This document shows, piece after piece, positions 1-7,186 of a stretch of DNA of 11,183 nt. The translations under genes were made by a program, and so were the position numbers. The notes below the pieces were generated by a model. It did no database searches and was not told the DNA's origin. It saw only the letters and a program-made list of their open reading frames with translations. Source of the DNA: Acidobacteriota bacterium. GTDB lineage: Bacteria; Acidobacteriota; Blastocatellia; Pyrinomonadales; Pyrinomonadaceae. Numbering within the stretch: position 1 is the first letter of the stretch; each line of letters opens with the position of its first letter. The stretch is from contig JAIVGV010000334.1 in NCBI GenBank assembly GCA_020201365.1, forward strand, positions 1 to 11,183. Reading direction: 5' to 3'.

Positions 1-886
1 TGCACGCCCCGCGGTAGAGATCGGCGAGCGAAGCGTGCGACACGCCCTCGCGCCTCTCGACGAACCCCGCCACCCCGAGCGACTCTGCGAGCCCCCAGTC
101 CTCGCGCGTCGGCATCGTCAGTCCGGCGAGCACAAGTTTGGGCGCGTCGGGCGCGGCGCGGCGCAGGAGGGCGTAGGCGCGCAGGAGCGTCCTCACGTCT
201 TTGCGCGGATCGGAGAAGCGTGCGACCGACAGGATGTAACCGTCGTCAGCGTACCGCCCCGGGCGGAAGTGTCCCGTGTCCACACCCGGCAGCGCGAAGA
301 CGACACGCGAAGTCCCCGCGACACGCCCGACGGCTTCCTCCATCCACCTGTTAATGACGAACGTCAGACGGACGTGCCGCAGCGCCGCGAGATCGAGGCG
401 GCTGGTGACGCGCGTCATCCAGTAACGCCAACGCGGGAACGCGTACCTCTTAACCATCGCGCGCTCCGACGTAGCGAGCGTGGCGGCGTGGAGGACGACG
501 ACGCCCCTGCACCTCTTGGCGACCAGCGCCCACGCCGGCGCGCCCGCCACGACGTGAACCACGTCGTACTGATTCAGGATGTCCGTGAGGACGGCGCGCG
601 GGCGGTAGCGCTGAAACTCCAGCTCGGCGACGTGACAGCCCGCGTGCAGGTGAGTCTCGCCGCGTCGCTGCCTGCTGACTGCGCGCGCGCCGTCGCGCCA
701 ACTCGCCGGCGACAGCAGGCGCAGGCTGGCGCCGTCCCTCGAAGAGACCGCCAGCGACACGAAGGTCGGCTGGTAGCGCCCGGAGCGCCGGAGCGTGTCG
801 AAGACGAAATCCGCGAGCGCCGCGACCCCGCCCTCCTCCGCCACGATGTCGGGCACCACTATGCAGACTCTCTTCACTGGCTTCAC
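1..886 (-). CDS. GT4-type glycosyltransferase, 3' end outside window
   Basis: The minus strand is open from a GTG at 886 to the window edge (about 295 codons), with no stop in frame; the C-terminus is missing. The N-terminus reads VKRVCIVVPDIVAEEGGVA, a Rossmann first strand followed by a Gly-Gly loop, as in GT-B glycosyltransferases. The C-terminal half has GYILSVARFSDPRKD and KLVLAG, the classic opening of the nucleotide-sugar-binding Glyco_transf_1 domain, plus FVNRW-like and LPGVDTGHFRP segments typical of the GT4 linker. It probably moves a sugar from a nucleotide donor onto a growing glycan at the cytoplasmic face of the membrane; donor and acceptor cannot be told. The start is uncertain: GTG 886 has a GGGCGAG-like stretch just upstream, and GTG 877 would give a more usual short N-terminus. 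It lies 54 nt downstream of the LpxD-like gene, in the same frame as that gene's stop codon. Confidence 0.82.
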   Translation of the reverse strand, partial: MKPVKRVCIVVPDIVAEEGGVAALADFVFDTLRRSGRYQPTFVSLAVSSRDGASLRLLSPASWRDGARAVSRQRRGETHLHAGCHVAELEFQRYRPRAVLTDILNQYDVVHVVAGAPAWALVAKRCRGVVVLHAATLATSERAMVKRYAFPRWRYWMTRVTSRLDLAALRHVRLTFVINRWMEEAVGRVAGTSRVVFALPGVDTGHFRPGRYADDGYILSVARFSDPRKDVRTLLRAYALLRRAAPDAPKLVLAGLTMPTREDWGLAESLGVAGFVERREGVSHASLADLYRGAC

Positions 887-940
887 GTTCTCGCCCGGCG
901 CGTCATGACTGGGAGCCGTCTCGCGCGGTACGGAGCCGCG

Positions 941-1915
941 CTATCGCTCCTTGAAGCCGATGGCGTTGTGATCGTCGTCGGGACGCGCCCTGACCTCGGG
1001 ACGCAGCGCGCGCGAGACCGTGCTCTCCGGGAGGTCTTGCTGCACCGACGAGTCCATGCCGACCAGCGCGTGAGAGCCGACCCGCCGCCCGTCGCGGATG
1101 CTGGAGTTGATCCCGACCCACGCCTCCGCCTCGACGACGGCGTGCCCGGCGATCACCACCCCGCCCGTCACGCTCGCGCCCCGCCCGATGCGGACGTTAT
1201 GGCCGACGAAGTTGTAATCGCCCACCTTGGCGTAGTCCTCGATGACGGTCGGCATGATGGTCCCGCCCTGCACGGCGGTCAGCGCGCCGATCTCGACGTG
1301 CGACCCGATCACCACGCCGCCGAGGTGTGGGATGCGTACTTTGTTTCCGTCCTCGTCCCGCACGAACCCGTAGCCGTCGTGCCCCACCACCGTGTTTGCG
1401 CCGACGACCGTCTCGTCGCCGATGGCGACGCGCGGGAACAGTCGCACCCCGGAGTGGAGAACCGATCCGCGCCCGACACGGACATCGGGACCCACCACGC
1501 AAAACGGCTCGACGACGGCGCCGTCACCGATTTCGACCGCGCCCCCGACAACTGCCAACGGCGAGACGACGGCTCCCGGCGCGATCCTGCGTTCGGCGAC
1601 CAAAGGCTGTTGCCGCTGCTCGGCGCGGATGAAGCCTAAGACCTTGGCGATCGCCGCGCGCGGGTCGGCGCCCTCCAACACGAGACAGTCGCCCCAATCC
1701 CCCTGCGCCGCGGAACCCTGCGGGGCGATGACGACGCAGCCGCGGCGCGACGCGAGAGACTCGCGGATGGCGCTCGTCACCTTTTTGTTAATGAAGTGGA
1801 GGCAGCGATCCTCTGCGGCGTCGAGCGTCGCCACGCCCTCAACCGCGCGGTCGCCCTCTCCGGGCAGTCCGATCACCCGGCGTATCTCTTGTTCGTGCAG
1901 GGCGGCGCGCAGCAT
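941..1915 (-). CDS. LpxD-like hexapeptide-repeat sugar N-acyltransferase
   Basis: A 324-residue protein with the LpxD layout. Residues 1-100 form an N-terminal uridine-binding-like domain (GVATLDAAEDRCLHFI). Residues about 108-290 form a left-handed beta-helix of hexapeptide repeats (I/V-G-x repeats). LpxD-type landmarks are GHDGYGF (178-184), RIPHLGGVVIG (194-204), HVEIGA (206-211) and VGHNVRIG (237-244), where His239 matches the catalytic His of the IAHNV motif. The conserved IDRG of true LpxD is replaced by VQGG (215-218). LpxD acylates UDP-3-O-acyl-glucosamine in lipid A synthesis. Here, between glycan genes, acylation or acetylation of an amino sugar is more likely, but this is inference. 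A very good ribosome binding site, AGGAAGGGG at 1922-1930, sits 6 nt before the ATG inside the upstream gene. Only one base separates the upstream TGA from this ATG, so translation is probably coupled. Confidence 0.85.
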   Translation of the reverse strand: MLRAALHEQEIRRVIGLPGEGDRAVEGVATLDAAEDRCLHFINKKVTSAIRESLASRRGCVVIAPQGSAAQGDWGDCLVLEGADPRAAIAKVLGFIRAEQRQQPLVAERRIAPGAVVSPLAVVGGAVEIGDGAVVEPFCVVGPDVRVGRGSVLHSGVRLFPRVAIGDETVVGANTVVGHDGYGFVRDEDGNKVRIPHLGGVVIGSHVEIGALTAVQGGTIMPTVIEDYAKVGDYNFVGHNVRIGRGASVTGGVVIAGHAVVEAEAWVGINSSIRDGRRVGSHALVGMDSSVQQDLPESTVSRALRPEVRARPDDDHNAIGFKER

Positions 1916-1916
1916 C

Positions 1917-2711
1917 TCAAACCCCTTCCTTAAGTCGCCGCGTGTAGTAGCCTGCGAGGGCGGCGACGAACGCGTCGAAGCGATCCGTCACTGCGTTCAC
2001 CTCACGCGATTCGAACTCCCTGATCATGGCAACGTAGTCGTCCTGCGGGTGCAACCATGAATGGGGGTGCGCCAGCAGGCAGAGGTTCCGATCCTCGTCG
2101 AGCGCGGTCTCGAAGGTGTAGCGCCTCCACATCATCGCGCTGTCGCTGACGTAGAGAAGGTCGTGATCACGGATCGCTCGACTCGCGTCCACACAGGCGT
2201 GGTGGCCGGGCGGCAGCGTGACCGCGACGAAGCCGGCGTTAACCGGGTCGTGCTGTGAAAAGGATCGCACGGTCGCTCCCGCGATGGCGCCGAGGACTTC
2301 CAGCCGGAATGCCACCTCCTTGCCGATGTCGTCGGCGTGGGCGGCGGAGCTCACCGCGAAGTGCAGACCGATCTCGTGGCCGAGCGAGTGAATCTGACGT
2401 ATCTGACGGATGACCTCGCTTTGGAGTGGGTTGTAGAACTGTCCGTCCACCAGCACGAAGAACGTGGACGCGATCCCGACCGCGTGCTCCAGCTCAGCCA
2501 TCTCCAGAGAATGACCGGGCGCAAAGTCTATGTCGTGGCTTAGAGCGATGTAGCGCCGCGGCAGCGCCGTGCCGCCGGGTAGAAAGTCCTGGAAGCGGAC
2601 GAACGAAAATCCACGTGCCTTCGCCTTGGCGAGAGAGTCCAAGTAGAGTTGCCGTGACAGACGGCTGAGCACGAATCGAGACGGAGTCTTCATCAGACGC
2701 CTGCGGCTCAA
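1917..2711 (-). CDS. Polysaccharide deacetylase-like (NodB homology) protein, TTG start
   Basis: A 264-residue protein resembling carbohydrate esterase family 4 (NodB-like) deacetylases. LSHDIDF (57-63) fits the metal-binding Asp-Asp motif. GHEIGLHF (111-118) takes the place of the usual H-S/T-x-x-H type motif region. LLAHPHSW (212-219) fits the C-terminal catalytic His motif. There is no signal peptide, so it probably acts in the cytoplasm on a lipid- or nucleotide-linked sugar rather than on wall polymer, removing N- or O-acetyl groups. The TTG at 2711 is chosen as start because AGGAGGGG-type sequence (core GGAGGGG, 2718-2724) lies 6 nt upstream. The first in-frame ATG (2693) is too far from it. 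The gene ends one base before the LpxD-like ATG. Removing an acetyl group just upstream of an acyltransferase gene suggests a deacylate-then-reacylate step. The family is distant, so the exact substrate is unknown. Confidence 0.78.
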   Translation of the reverse strand: MSRRRLMKTPSRFVLSRLSRQLYLDSLAKAKARGFSFVRFQDFLPGGTALPRRYIALSHDIDFAPGHSLEMAELEHAVGIASTFFVLVDGQFYNPLQSEVIRQIRQIHSLGHEIGLHFAVSSAAHADDIGKEVAFRLEVLGAIAGATVRSFSQHDPVNAGFVAVTLPPGHHACVDASRAIRDHDLLYVSDSAMMWRRYTFETALDEDRNLCLLAHPHSWLHPQDDYVAMIREFESREVNAVTDRFDAFVAALAGYYTRRLKEGV

Positions 2712-2717
2712 GTTCTT

Positions 2718-2724
2718 CCCCTCC
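2718..2724 (-). promoter_or_regulatory. Strong Shine-Dalgarno site deciding a TTG start
   Basis: The minus strand reads GGAGGGG here, preceded by A residues, 6 nt before the TTG at 2711. It is one of the strongest ribosome binding sites in the window and supports TTG rather than the downstream ATG at 2693 as start of the deacetylase gene. Confidence 0.65.
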
Positions 2725-2770
2725 TTTTCCGTGCCCTTGTGGTTGTGCGGCTTGACAGACGATTCGTTGC

Positions 2771-2786
2771 CGCCGTCGGGACGGCG
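2771..2786. other. GC-rich inverted repeat in the 81-nt gap of the glycan operon
   Basis: CGCCGTC (2771-2777) and GACGGCG (2780-2786) are exact reverse complements separated by two bases. The palindrome lies just after the stop of the GT4 gene and before the deacetylase gene. No T-run follows on either strand, so it is a poor intrinsic terminator. It could stabilise or process the mRNA, or be chance in GC-rich DNA. Confidence 0.35.
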
Positions 2787-2792
2787 CGATGA

Positions 2793-3938
2793 TTAGTGCC
2801 GACGGAGCCCGCTGCCCGGGGCGGGCGCGAGCAGCCTCCGGTCGAGCGCGCGGGCGAGCCGACCGACGAGGGGGACGCCGCGCAGCCGCTTCCCGATGCG
2901 CCTGACGGGCGAGTTGCGGCGGGCATCCTCCTCCTCGTTCAGACGCAGGGTCAGCCAGCGCAGGTAGTCGGCTGCGGCGCGCAGCTCCGCCTCGGCGTCA
3001 ACTACGGGGGAGGCGGCGTGCTCCGCCATCACTTCGGAGTAAAGCGCGAGCACCTCGTCCAGCATGAGATCGGAGCCGGCGACGGCGCGCACTTTGCGCG
3101 ACACCTCGGCGGCGTCCGCCGCGTCGTAGCGGGCGATCTCGCGCGCGATGACTTCCGGGCGTATCTCCGAGCGGAGGGTGCGGTGCCCGAAGTTGAATCG
3201 CCGGAGGCTGTCGAACTCGCCGGTCGTGACCATCGGTCCCACGCCGGGGAAGTCGCACAGGACGACCGCCGCCCCGACGGCGAGCGCTTCGAGTGCGCTG
3301 CGCCCCTTCGCGAAGACGATGTCGTACCGCCCGAGCACCTCCCCCGGTTTCGGCGAGACGTTGCCGGAGTCGTGCCCGAGCGCGTCGAGTTCGAGCCCGC
3401 TCTGCGCGCACGCCTCGCTCACCGCGGCGAAATGCGCGCTGCTGGCGTTGCTGAAGATCAGCGCGCGCCGGGGGCGGGCGGGGAGCGGGGCTCTGGGCCT
3501 GAAGGCGGCGAGGTTCACCGAGTTCAGCACCACGCGGGTCTTCTCTTCGGGTACGCCGTGCTCGAAGACGAGGCGGTCGCGGCAGGTGTAGTCCACCGCC
3601 ACGTAGCGCAGGATGCGCGGGAAGCGCGGCGGCACGTCGCGGCGGGCGAGGTTGTCGTGCGTGACGAAGATCGCGGGCGCGTGTGTGAAGCGCAGCAGCG
3701 CGGTCATGGTTTCGAGGTTGTGGTGGCCGTGGATGATGTCGGGGGGCTCCGTGATCGAGTCGAGGCAGTCGGTGACGGGGACGGTCTTGTCGCGAAGCTC
3801 CCGCGCGAGCGCGCCGATCTTCGGGGTGTAAACGACCGGCGTGTGCCCGCGCCCGAGCAGCCCGCAGGCGAGGTCTCGCACGTAGGTCTCGGTCCCGGAG
3901 CGCGAAGCGACGCTGCTGTTCGTGATCAGGATGCGCAT
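2793..3938 (-). CDS. GT4-like glycosyltransferase (GT-B fold)
   Basis: A 381-residue protein starting MRILITNSSVASRSGTETYVRDLA, the standard N-terminal Glyco_transf_4 opening with a donor/acceptor loop. It continues with PDIIHGHHN (66-74) and FVTHDN (91-96), typical acceptor-domain strands. The donor-domain motif is DIVFAKGRSALEALAVGAAVVLCDF split over about 206-230. It aligns with the E-x7-E loop of GT4 enzymes but lacks the first Glu; the second is E217. Residues 310-381 are a basic, Arg-rich tail that may be helical and membrane-associating. The predicted role is transfer of a sugar to a lipid-linked or glycan acceptor at the inner membrane. The ATG is 13 nt after the stop of the PIG-L-like gene, and no clear ribosome binding site is seen, so coupling to the upstream gene is possible. 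The sugar specificity cannot be read. Confidence 0.85.
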   Translation of the reverse strand: MRILITNSSVASRSGTETYVRDLACGLLGRGHTPVVYTPKIGALARELRDKTVPVTDCLDSITEPPDIIHGHHNLETMTALLRFTHAPAIFVTHDNLARRDVPPRFPRILRYVAVDYTCRDRLVFEHGVPEEKTRVVLNSVNLAAFRPRAPLPARPRRALIFSNASSAHFAAVSEACAQSGLELDALGHDSGNVSPKPGEVLGRYDIVFAKGRSALEALAVGAAVVLCDFPGVGPMVTTGEFDSLRRFNFGHRTLRSEIRPEVIAREIARYDAADAAEVSRKVRAVAGSDLMLDEVLALYSEVMAEHAASPVVDAEAELRAAADYLRWLTLRLNEEEDARRNSPVRRIGKRLRGVPLVGRLARALDRRLLAPAPGSGLRRH

Positions 3939-3951
3939 TCGAGTGCGACAG

Positions 3952-4818
3952 CTACTTAACGTACCGCCACAGTCGTTCGGCGATGGGGGCGACGTGCTCC
4001 CGGTATCGTATGACGTGATCGTAGAGGCCCGCCGCGACCTGCCTCTCGCCGTGGAGCTCGTAAAATGGTTTCGCCCCCGGGACGGCGCGATCCGCCCGTG
4101 CGGCGACGGCGGGGCGCAGGCACTCGACGCGGAAGGCTTCGATGCCTTCCCCGCCGCCCGCGCCGTTCAGCTCGAAGTAATCTCTCATGGGACCCGCCGC
4201 CGCCGCGGCGCCGAGCGCGATCTGCACCTCTTCGAACAGCTCCGGGTAGTAAGTCCTCGCAGCATCAATCTTCCGCGAGAACGTCTGGTCGTCGAGTCGG
4301 AGCCAGACCGACGCCTCACGAAGCTCCTCCGGACAGTCGTCGGGTCGGTTGATGACGGGGTAGTCGAACGAGACCGCCCCGCCGCCGCCGCGGTTGAGCA
4401 TCTCCACGGCGGCGTCAACCACGAGCCGGCAGATGTCGTGGATCGAGTTGTAGCCTTCGGCGGCGTCTCCGGCCACAAACCTGACGCGCGAGGCGGCGAG
4501 CGATTCGGCGAGCTGCTCGGCGAGGGCGATGAAGAAATCTAAATCGCGGTCGAGTATGCGCCGATAGATCGCGCGGTCGGTGTGCTGCCCGTAGATGCGT
4601 CCCGGCTCGATCCCGAGGCCCGCGAGGTACTCCGTCGTCGCGTCGAGCCGCGACAGACCCGAGCGCCCCGAGCCGTCTGTGAGGACGAAGACGTGCGGGC
4701 GCGACAGCCCCAGCCAGCCGTGCAGCCTCACCTGATGGCCCGGGTGCGCGACGACGAGAGCCGACGGCGTGTCTTGCCAGCTCACGCCGAAGCCGGTCGC
4801 GAGGTTGGTTCTTACCAT
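3952..4818 (-). CDS. PIG-L (LmbE)-like deacetylase family protein with altered motif
   Basis: A 288-residue protein. LVVAHPGHQVRLHGWL (21-36) resembles the first motif of PIG-L/LmbE zinc N-deacetylases (AHPDDE), with Gly-His-Gln in place of Asp-Asp-Glu. A second segment, GYNSIHDICRLVVD (122-135), sits where these enzymes have their later metal-binding His. Between them FVLTDGSGRSG (44-54) fits the strand-plus-loop that follows motif 1. PIG-L enzymes remove N-acetyl groups from sugars such as GlcNAc conjugates. Because the Asp/Glu ligands are changed, this protein may use another metal geometry, act on another group, or be non-catalytic. The C-terminal half (about 150-288) is not recognised. 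The ATG at 4818 follows the sulfotransferase stop by 28 nt. I am moderately sure of the fold and unsure of the reaction. Confidence 0.6.
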   Translation of the reverse strand: MVRTNLATGFGVSWQDTPSALVVAHPGHQVRLHGWLGLSRPHVFVLTDGSGRSGLSRLDATTEYLAGLGIEPGRIYGQHTDRAIYRRILDRDLDFFIALAEQLAESLAASRVRFVAGDAAEGYNSIHDICRLVVDAAVEMLNRGGGGAVSFDYPVINRPDDCPEELREASVWLRLDDQTFSRKIDAARTYYPELFEEVQIALGAAAAAGPMRDYFELNGAGGGEGIEAFRVECLRPAVAARADRAVPGAKPFYELHGERQVAAGLYDHVIRYREHVAPIAERLWRYVK

Positions 4819-4846
4819 GAAAGGTCTCGTGCTTTCCGACTCGCGT

Positions 4847-5749
4847 TCACGCTTCGTATCCGAGTTCCGTCAAAAGCCCCCCGGCGACGCGCCCGAACCT
4901 CCTCACCTCCTCCGCGTCCATCGTCCTCTTCCAGGCGAAGACGCGGGCGGGGTCGGGAGGTTTCGTCGTGAGGGTCTGCTGCCGGAGCCTCTGCCCCTGG
5001 GTGATGAGAGGCGTGCCGTCGGGGCGCGAGCGCCCCTTGTGCTCGAGCAGACGCGCCGGGGTGCGTTTGTAATAGCTCAGCATCTGATCATCGAAGGGCA
5101 GATCGACGTGGGCGCAGACGCGCCGGAGCTCCTCGCGCGGCGCGAGGACTAACTCCTCGTAGCGCACCTCGACGTAGTCCGGGCGTCCGAGCCCGGACGC
5201 CCGCGCAGCGCGGACGTACTTGAGCCAGTATAACGCCTGCGCCTCGATCCTCCACCCGGGCGAGAACCACATCCCCCTGAGCGAGAGCGCGGCGTCGCGC
5301 CCGTCGCGGATGATGTGGACGAAGCGCGCCTCGGGCAGCACGCGCCTGATGGTATCGATCTCGAAACAGTAGTGCGGGGTCTTATCCCCCCAGCGCGGCT
5401 TCCCGAAGCGCGCGGCGTACGCGCGGTAGAAGGCTCGGAACCCGTCGGCGACCGTGAAGGGGTTGATCCGCGCCAGCTCCGCACGGAACTCTTCTTCCGG
5501 TATCCCGAAGTCGGGCCACGCCGGGGCGTCCTTCGGGTAGTTGACGACGGCGCGGAGGAACCTCTCCCGGAGCTTATCGCCCGCCCCCGCGATCTTCGTG
5601 CCGAGGCTAAGGAACCCCGTCTCCGGCGGGATCGCCAGCGCGGGGTGAGAGTCGAGCATGAACCTCAGCAGGGTCGTCCCGGAGCGGGGTGAGCCGACGA
5701 CGATCGGCATCGGGCGAGGGTGTGAATCGGCGAGGTTGCGAGGCGGCAT
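4847..5749 (-). CDS. PAPS-dependent sulfotransferase
   Basis: A 300-residue protein with the full sulfotransferase signature. The 5'-phosphosulfate-binding loop is IVVGSPRSGTTLLR (16-29), and WGDKTP (120-125) follows the usual middle motif. The 3'-phosphate-binding segment is VHIIRDGRDAALS (144-156), with Arg148 and Ser156 as expected ligands. The length matches bacterial Sulfotransfer_1/Sulfotransfer_3 proteins. No signal peptide is seen, so it is cytosolic, using PAPS to sulfate a hydroxyl or amino group. Inside a glycosyltransferase operon the likely acceptor is a sugar of a surface polysaccharide or glycolipid; this is inference. The ATG at 5749 is chosen as the longest start, but upstream pairing is weak (AAGAAG directly before ATG). 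The ATG at 5710 just before the PAPS loop would leave a very short N-terminus. It lies 39 nt after the membrane glycosyltransferase gene. Confidence 0.92.
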   Translation of the reverse strand: MPPRNLADSHPRPMPIVVGSPRSGTTLLRFMLDSHPALAIPPETGFLSLGTKIAGAGDKLRERFLRAVVNYPKDAPAWPDFGIPEEEFRAELARINPFTVADGFRAFYRAYAARFGKPRWGDKTPHYCFEIDTIRRVLPEARFVHIIRDGRDAALSLRGMWFSPGWRIEAQALYWLKYVRAARASGLGRPDYVEVRYEELVLAPREELRRVCAHVDLPFDDQMLSYYKRTPARLLEHKGRSRPDGTPLITQGQRLRQQTLTTKPPDPARVFAWKRTMDAEEVRRFGRVAGGLLTELGYEA

Positions 5750-5788
5750 CTTCTTACATCCCGGCGACGTGAAGATTGCATAATACGC

Positions 5789-7165
5789 TTACGCGTCGCC
5801 GCCGAGCGACCCGTTCGGCTGCCGACCGCGTGAGCCCGCCGCCGCGCCCGCCGCGACGATGATCAAGAGCGCCACGAACACGTAGCGCATGCGGTAGAGG
5901 GCGCCGACGTTGACGACGACGAGACCGAGCGCCGTCACGCCGACCGCCGCCACCGTCGCGAGCAGCCACACCGGCAGCCGCCTGCGCCCCCGCCACAACC
6001 CGACGAGCGCCAGCGCCTCGACCGCGTACATCGCGACGCACTCTATCCCTGCGAGACGCCTCCCCGCCGCCCCAGCCTTCTGCCCGGAGGTGAGCCACAT
6101 GTTCGGGAACGGCGCGAAGAAACCGACCGCCGCGGCGCGCGGCAAGTAGCCCAACAGGTCGGAGGCGTCGCCGATCTGCACGTCGGCGTCTATGTCCGAT
6201 CCGGAGTTGGGGAACGCTTCGGCGAGCCCGCGTCTGATCTCGCCCACCCGCGCCGCCGCCCTCGACCAGACGTACCCCCGACGCGACTCTCCCGACGTGG
6301 GAACGCGCGGCGCGCCCGCGCGACTTAACACGCCCCCGTCAGCGGCTGCGCGGACGCCGCGCGTGGCGCCGAGTTTCAGCGCGTTCGGCATGACCCGCGG
6401 GACGCCGACGGCGGCGGCGACAAGCAGCGCCGCGCAGACGATGTTCGCCGTGAGCGCACGCCCCTCTCTGAGCTGGCGCACGGCGAGCGCCGCCGCCCCG
6501 ATGAGCACGGTCGCGACGAGCAGCGCCCCCCAGTCCCGACGCGTGAGCCAGAGCGCGGTCAAGACGAGCGCGCCCGCGGCGAACGTCAGCGAAGTCTCCG
6601 CCCACGAAAAAGTCCTCGTCAGCAGGCGCACGAGGATCAGGACGAGCGCCAAGAACCCCGCAACGAAGAGCGGATCCTTCAGAAGCTGTGTCGAGTGGAG
6701 CAGCAGCGAGGGCCAGAGCGCGAACGCGACCGCCGCCAGGAGCCCCGCGCGCCCGCCGAAGACCGCGCTGCCGATCCGGAAGACGGCGGCGAGGCTCGCG
6801 AGGTACAGGAAGGCGTTGAGCGGCTCGGCGGCGATGACGTTGTAGCCGAGCCACGGACCGAAGAGCGCGAAGCAGAGCGCGTAGAGCTTAACGTGGAAAG
6901 CGTAGTCCGCGCCGAGCCAGTAGCGCACCTCTCCGGCACGGAGCGCGCCGCTCAACCCGGCGGCGTCCTCGCGGACGTCCGCCGCGTCTCGCATCACAAC
7001 CATGACGATCCCGTGATCGTCAACAACCTCGGGCACAGCGGCGCGACGCCCGACTTCGTATAGAGTTGCTGACAGGGCTAGGTGGAGGACTGCCGCGGCG
7101 CATAACAAGCGCCACATACGGCCGCACCACGCGACCGACTCCGAGTTGTCGCCTGCCGGTGGCAT
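5789..7165 (-). CDS. Multi-spanning GT-C/GT39-like membrane glycosyltransferase
   Basis: About 458 residues with roughly nine or more hydrophobic helices. One is near 18-38, several lie between 93 and 258, and three are near the C-terminus. The first helix is followed by an acidic loop (EVVDDHG, about 47-53), as in GT-C enzymes where an Asp in the first external loop is catalytic. The stretch GYNVIAAEPLNAFLYLASL and GRAGLLAAVAFALWPSLLLHS matches the pattern of PMT_2/ArnT-like (GT39/GT83) proteins. A hydrophilic external loop (about 268-350) interrupts the helices. Such enzymes use polyprenyl-phosphate sugars at the outer face of the inner membrane. It is the first gene of the glycan operon. 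ATG 7165 is preferred; a GTG directly upstream (7168) is also in frame. There is no ribosome binding site, but an extended -10-like box sits at 7178-7183, so the mRNA may be almost leaderless. Confidence 0.8.
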   Translation of the reverse strand: MPPAGDNSESVAWCGRMWRLLCAAAVLHLALSATLYEVGRRAAVPEVVDDHGIVMVVMRDAADVREDAAGLSGALRAGEVRYWLGADYAFHVKLYALCFALFGPWLGYNVIAAEPLNAFLYLASLAAVFRIGSAVFGGRAGLLAAVAFALWPSLLLHSTQLLKDPLFVAGFLALVLILVRLLTRTFSWAETSLTFAAGALVLTALWLTRRDWGALLVATVLIGAAALAVRQLREGRALTANIVCAALLVAAAVGVPRVMPNALKLGATRGVRAAADGGVLSRAGAPRVPTSGESRRGYVWSRAAARVGEIRRGLAEAFPNSGSDIDADVQIGDASDLLGYLPRAAAVGFFAPFPNMWLTSGQKAGAAGRRLAGIECVAMYAVEALALVGLWRGRRRLPVWLLATVAAVGVTALGLVVVNVGALYRMRYVFVALLIIVAAGAAAGSRGRQPNGSLGGDA

Positions 7166-7177
7166 CACTGGGCGGGC

Positions 7178-7186
7178 AGTATATCA
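7178..7186 (-). promoter_or_regulatory. Extended -10-like promoter for the glycan operon
   Basis: The minus strand reads TGATATACT: a TG, one base, then TATACT, which is one mismatch from the TATAAT consensus. The TG would form an extended -10. No -35 box is visible at the normal spacing. Transcription would begin about 7171, only a few bases before GTG 7168/ATG 7165, implying a leaderless or very short-leader mRNA. This fits the lack of a ribosome binding site. Confidence 0.4.

Noticed and set aside
450..701. Apparent frameshift in the first glycosyltransferase, suggested by an overlapping minus-strand frame
   Set aside because: Codon-by-codon reading of the minus strand from 886 through the 661-720 region stays open in one frame and keeps GT4 motifs, so no frameshift is needed.
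35..1639. Open frame of 534 codons on the plus strand
   Set aside because: It lies antisense to the GT4 and LpxD-like genes, is rich in Arg, Pro, His and Asp, and matches no fold. It is a by-product of high-GC third positions on the opposite strand.
2752..2757. TTGACA as a plus-strand -35 promoter box
   Set aside because: It is a perfect hexamer, but no -10-like sequence lies 16-18 bases downstream and no plus-strand gene follows.
2796..3959. Open frame of 387 codons on the plus strand
   Set aside because: It is fully antisense to the convincing GT4 gene at 2793-3938. Its composition is that of a complementary-strand artefact.
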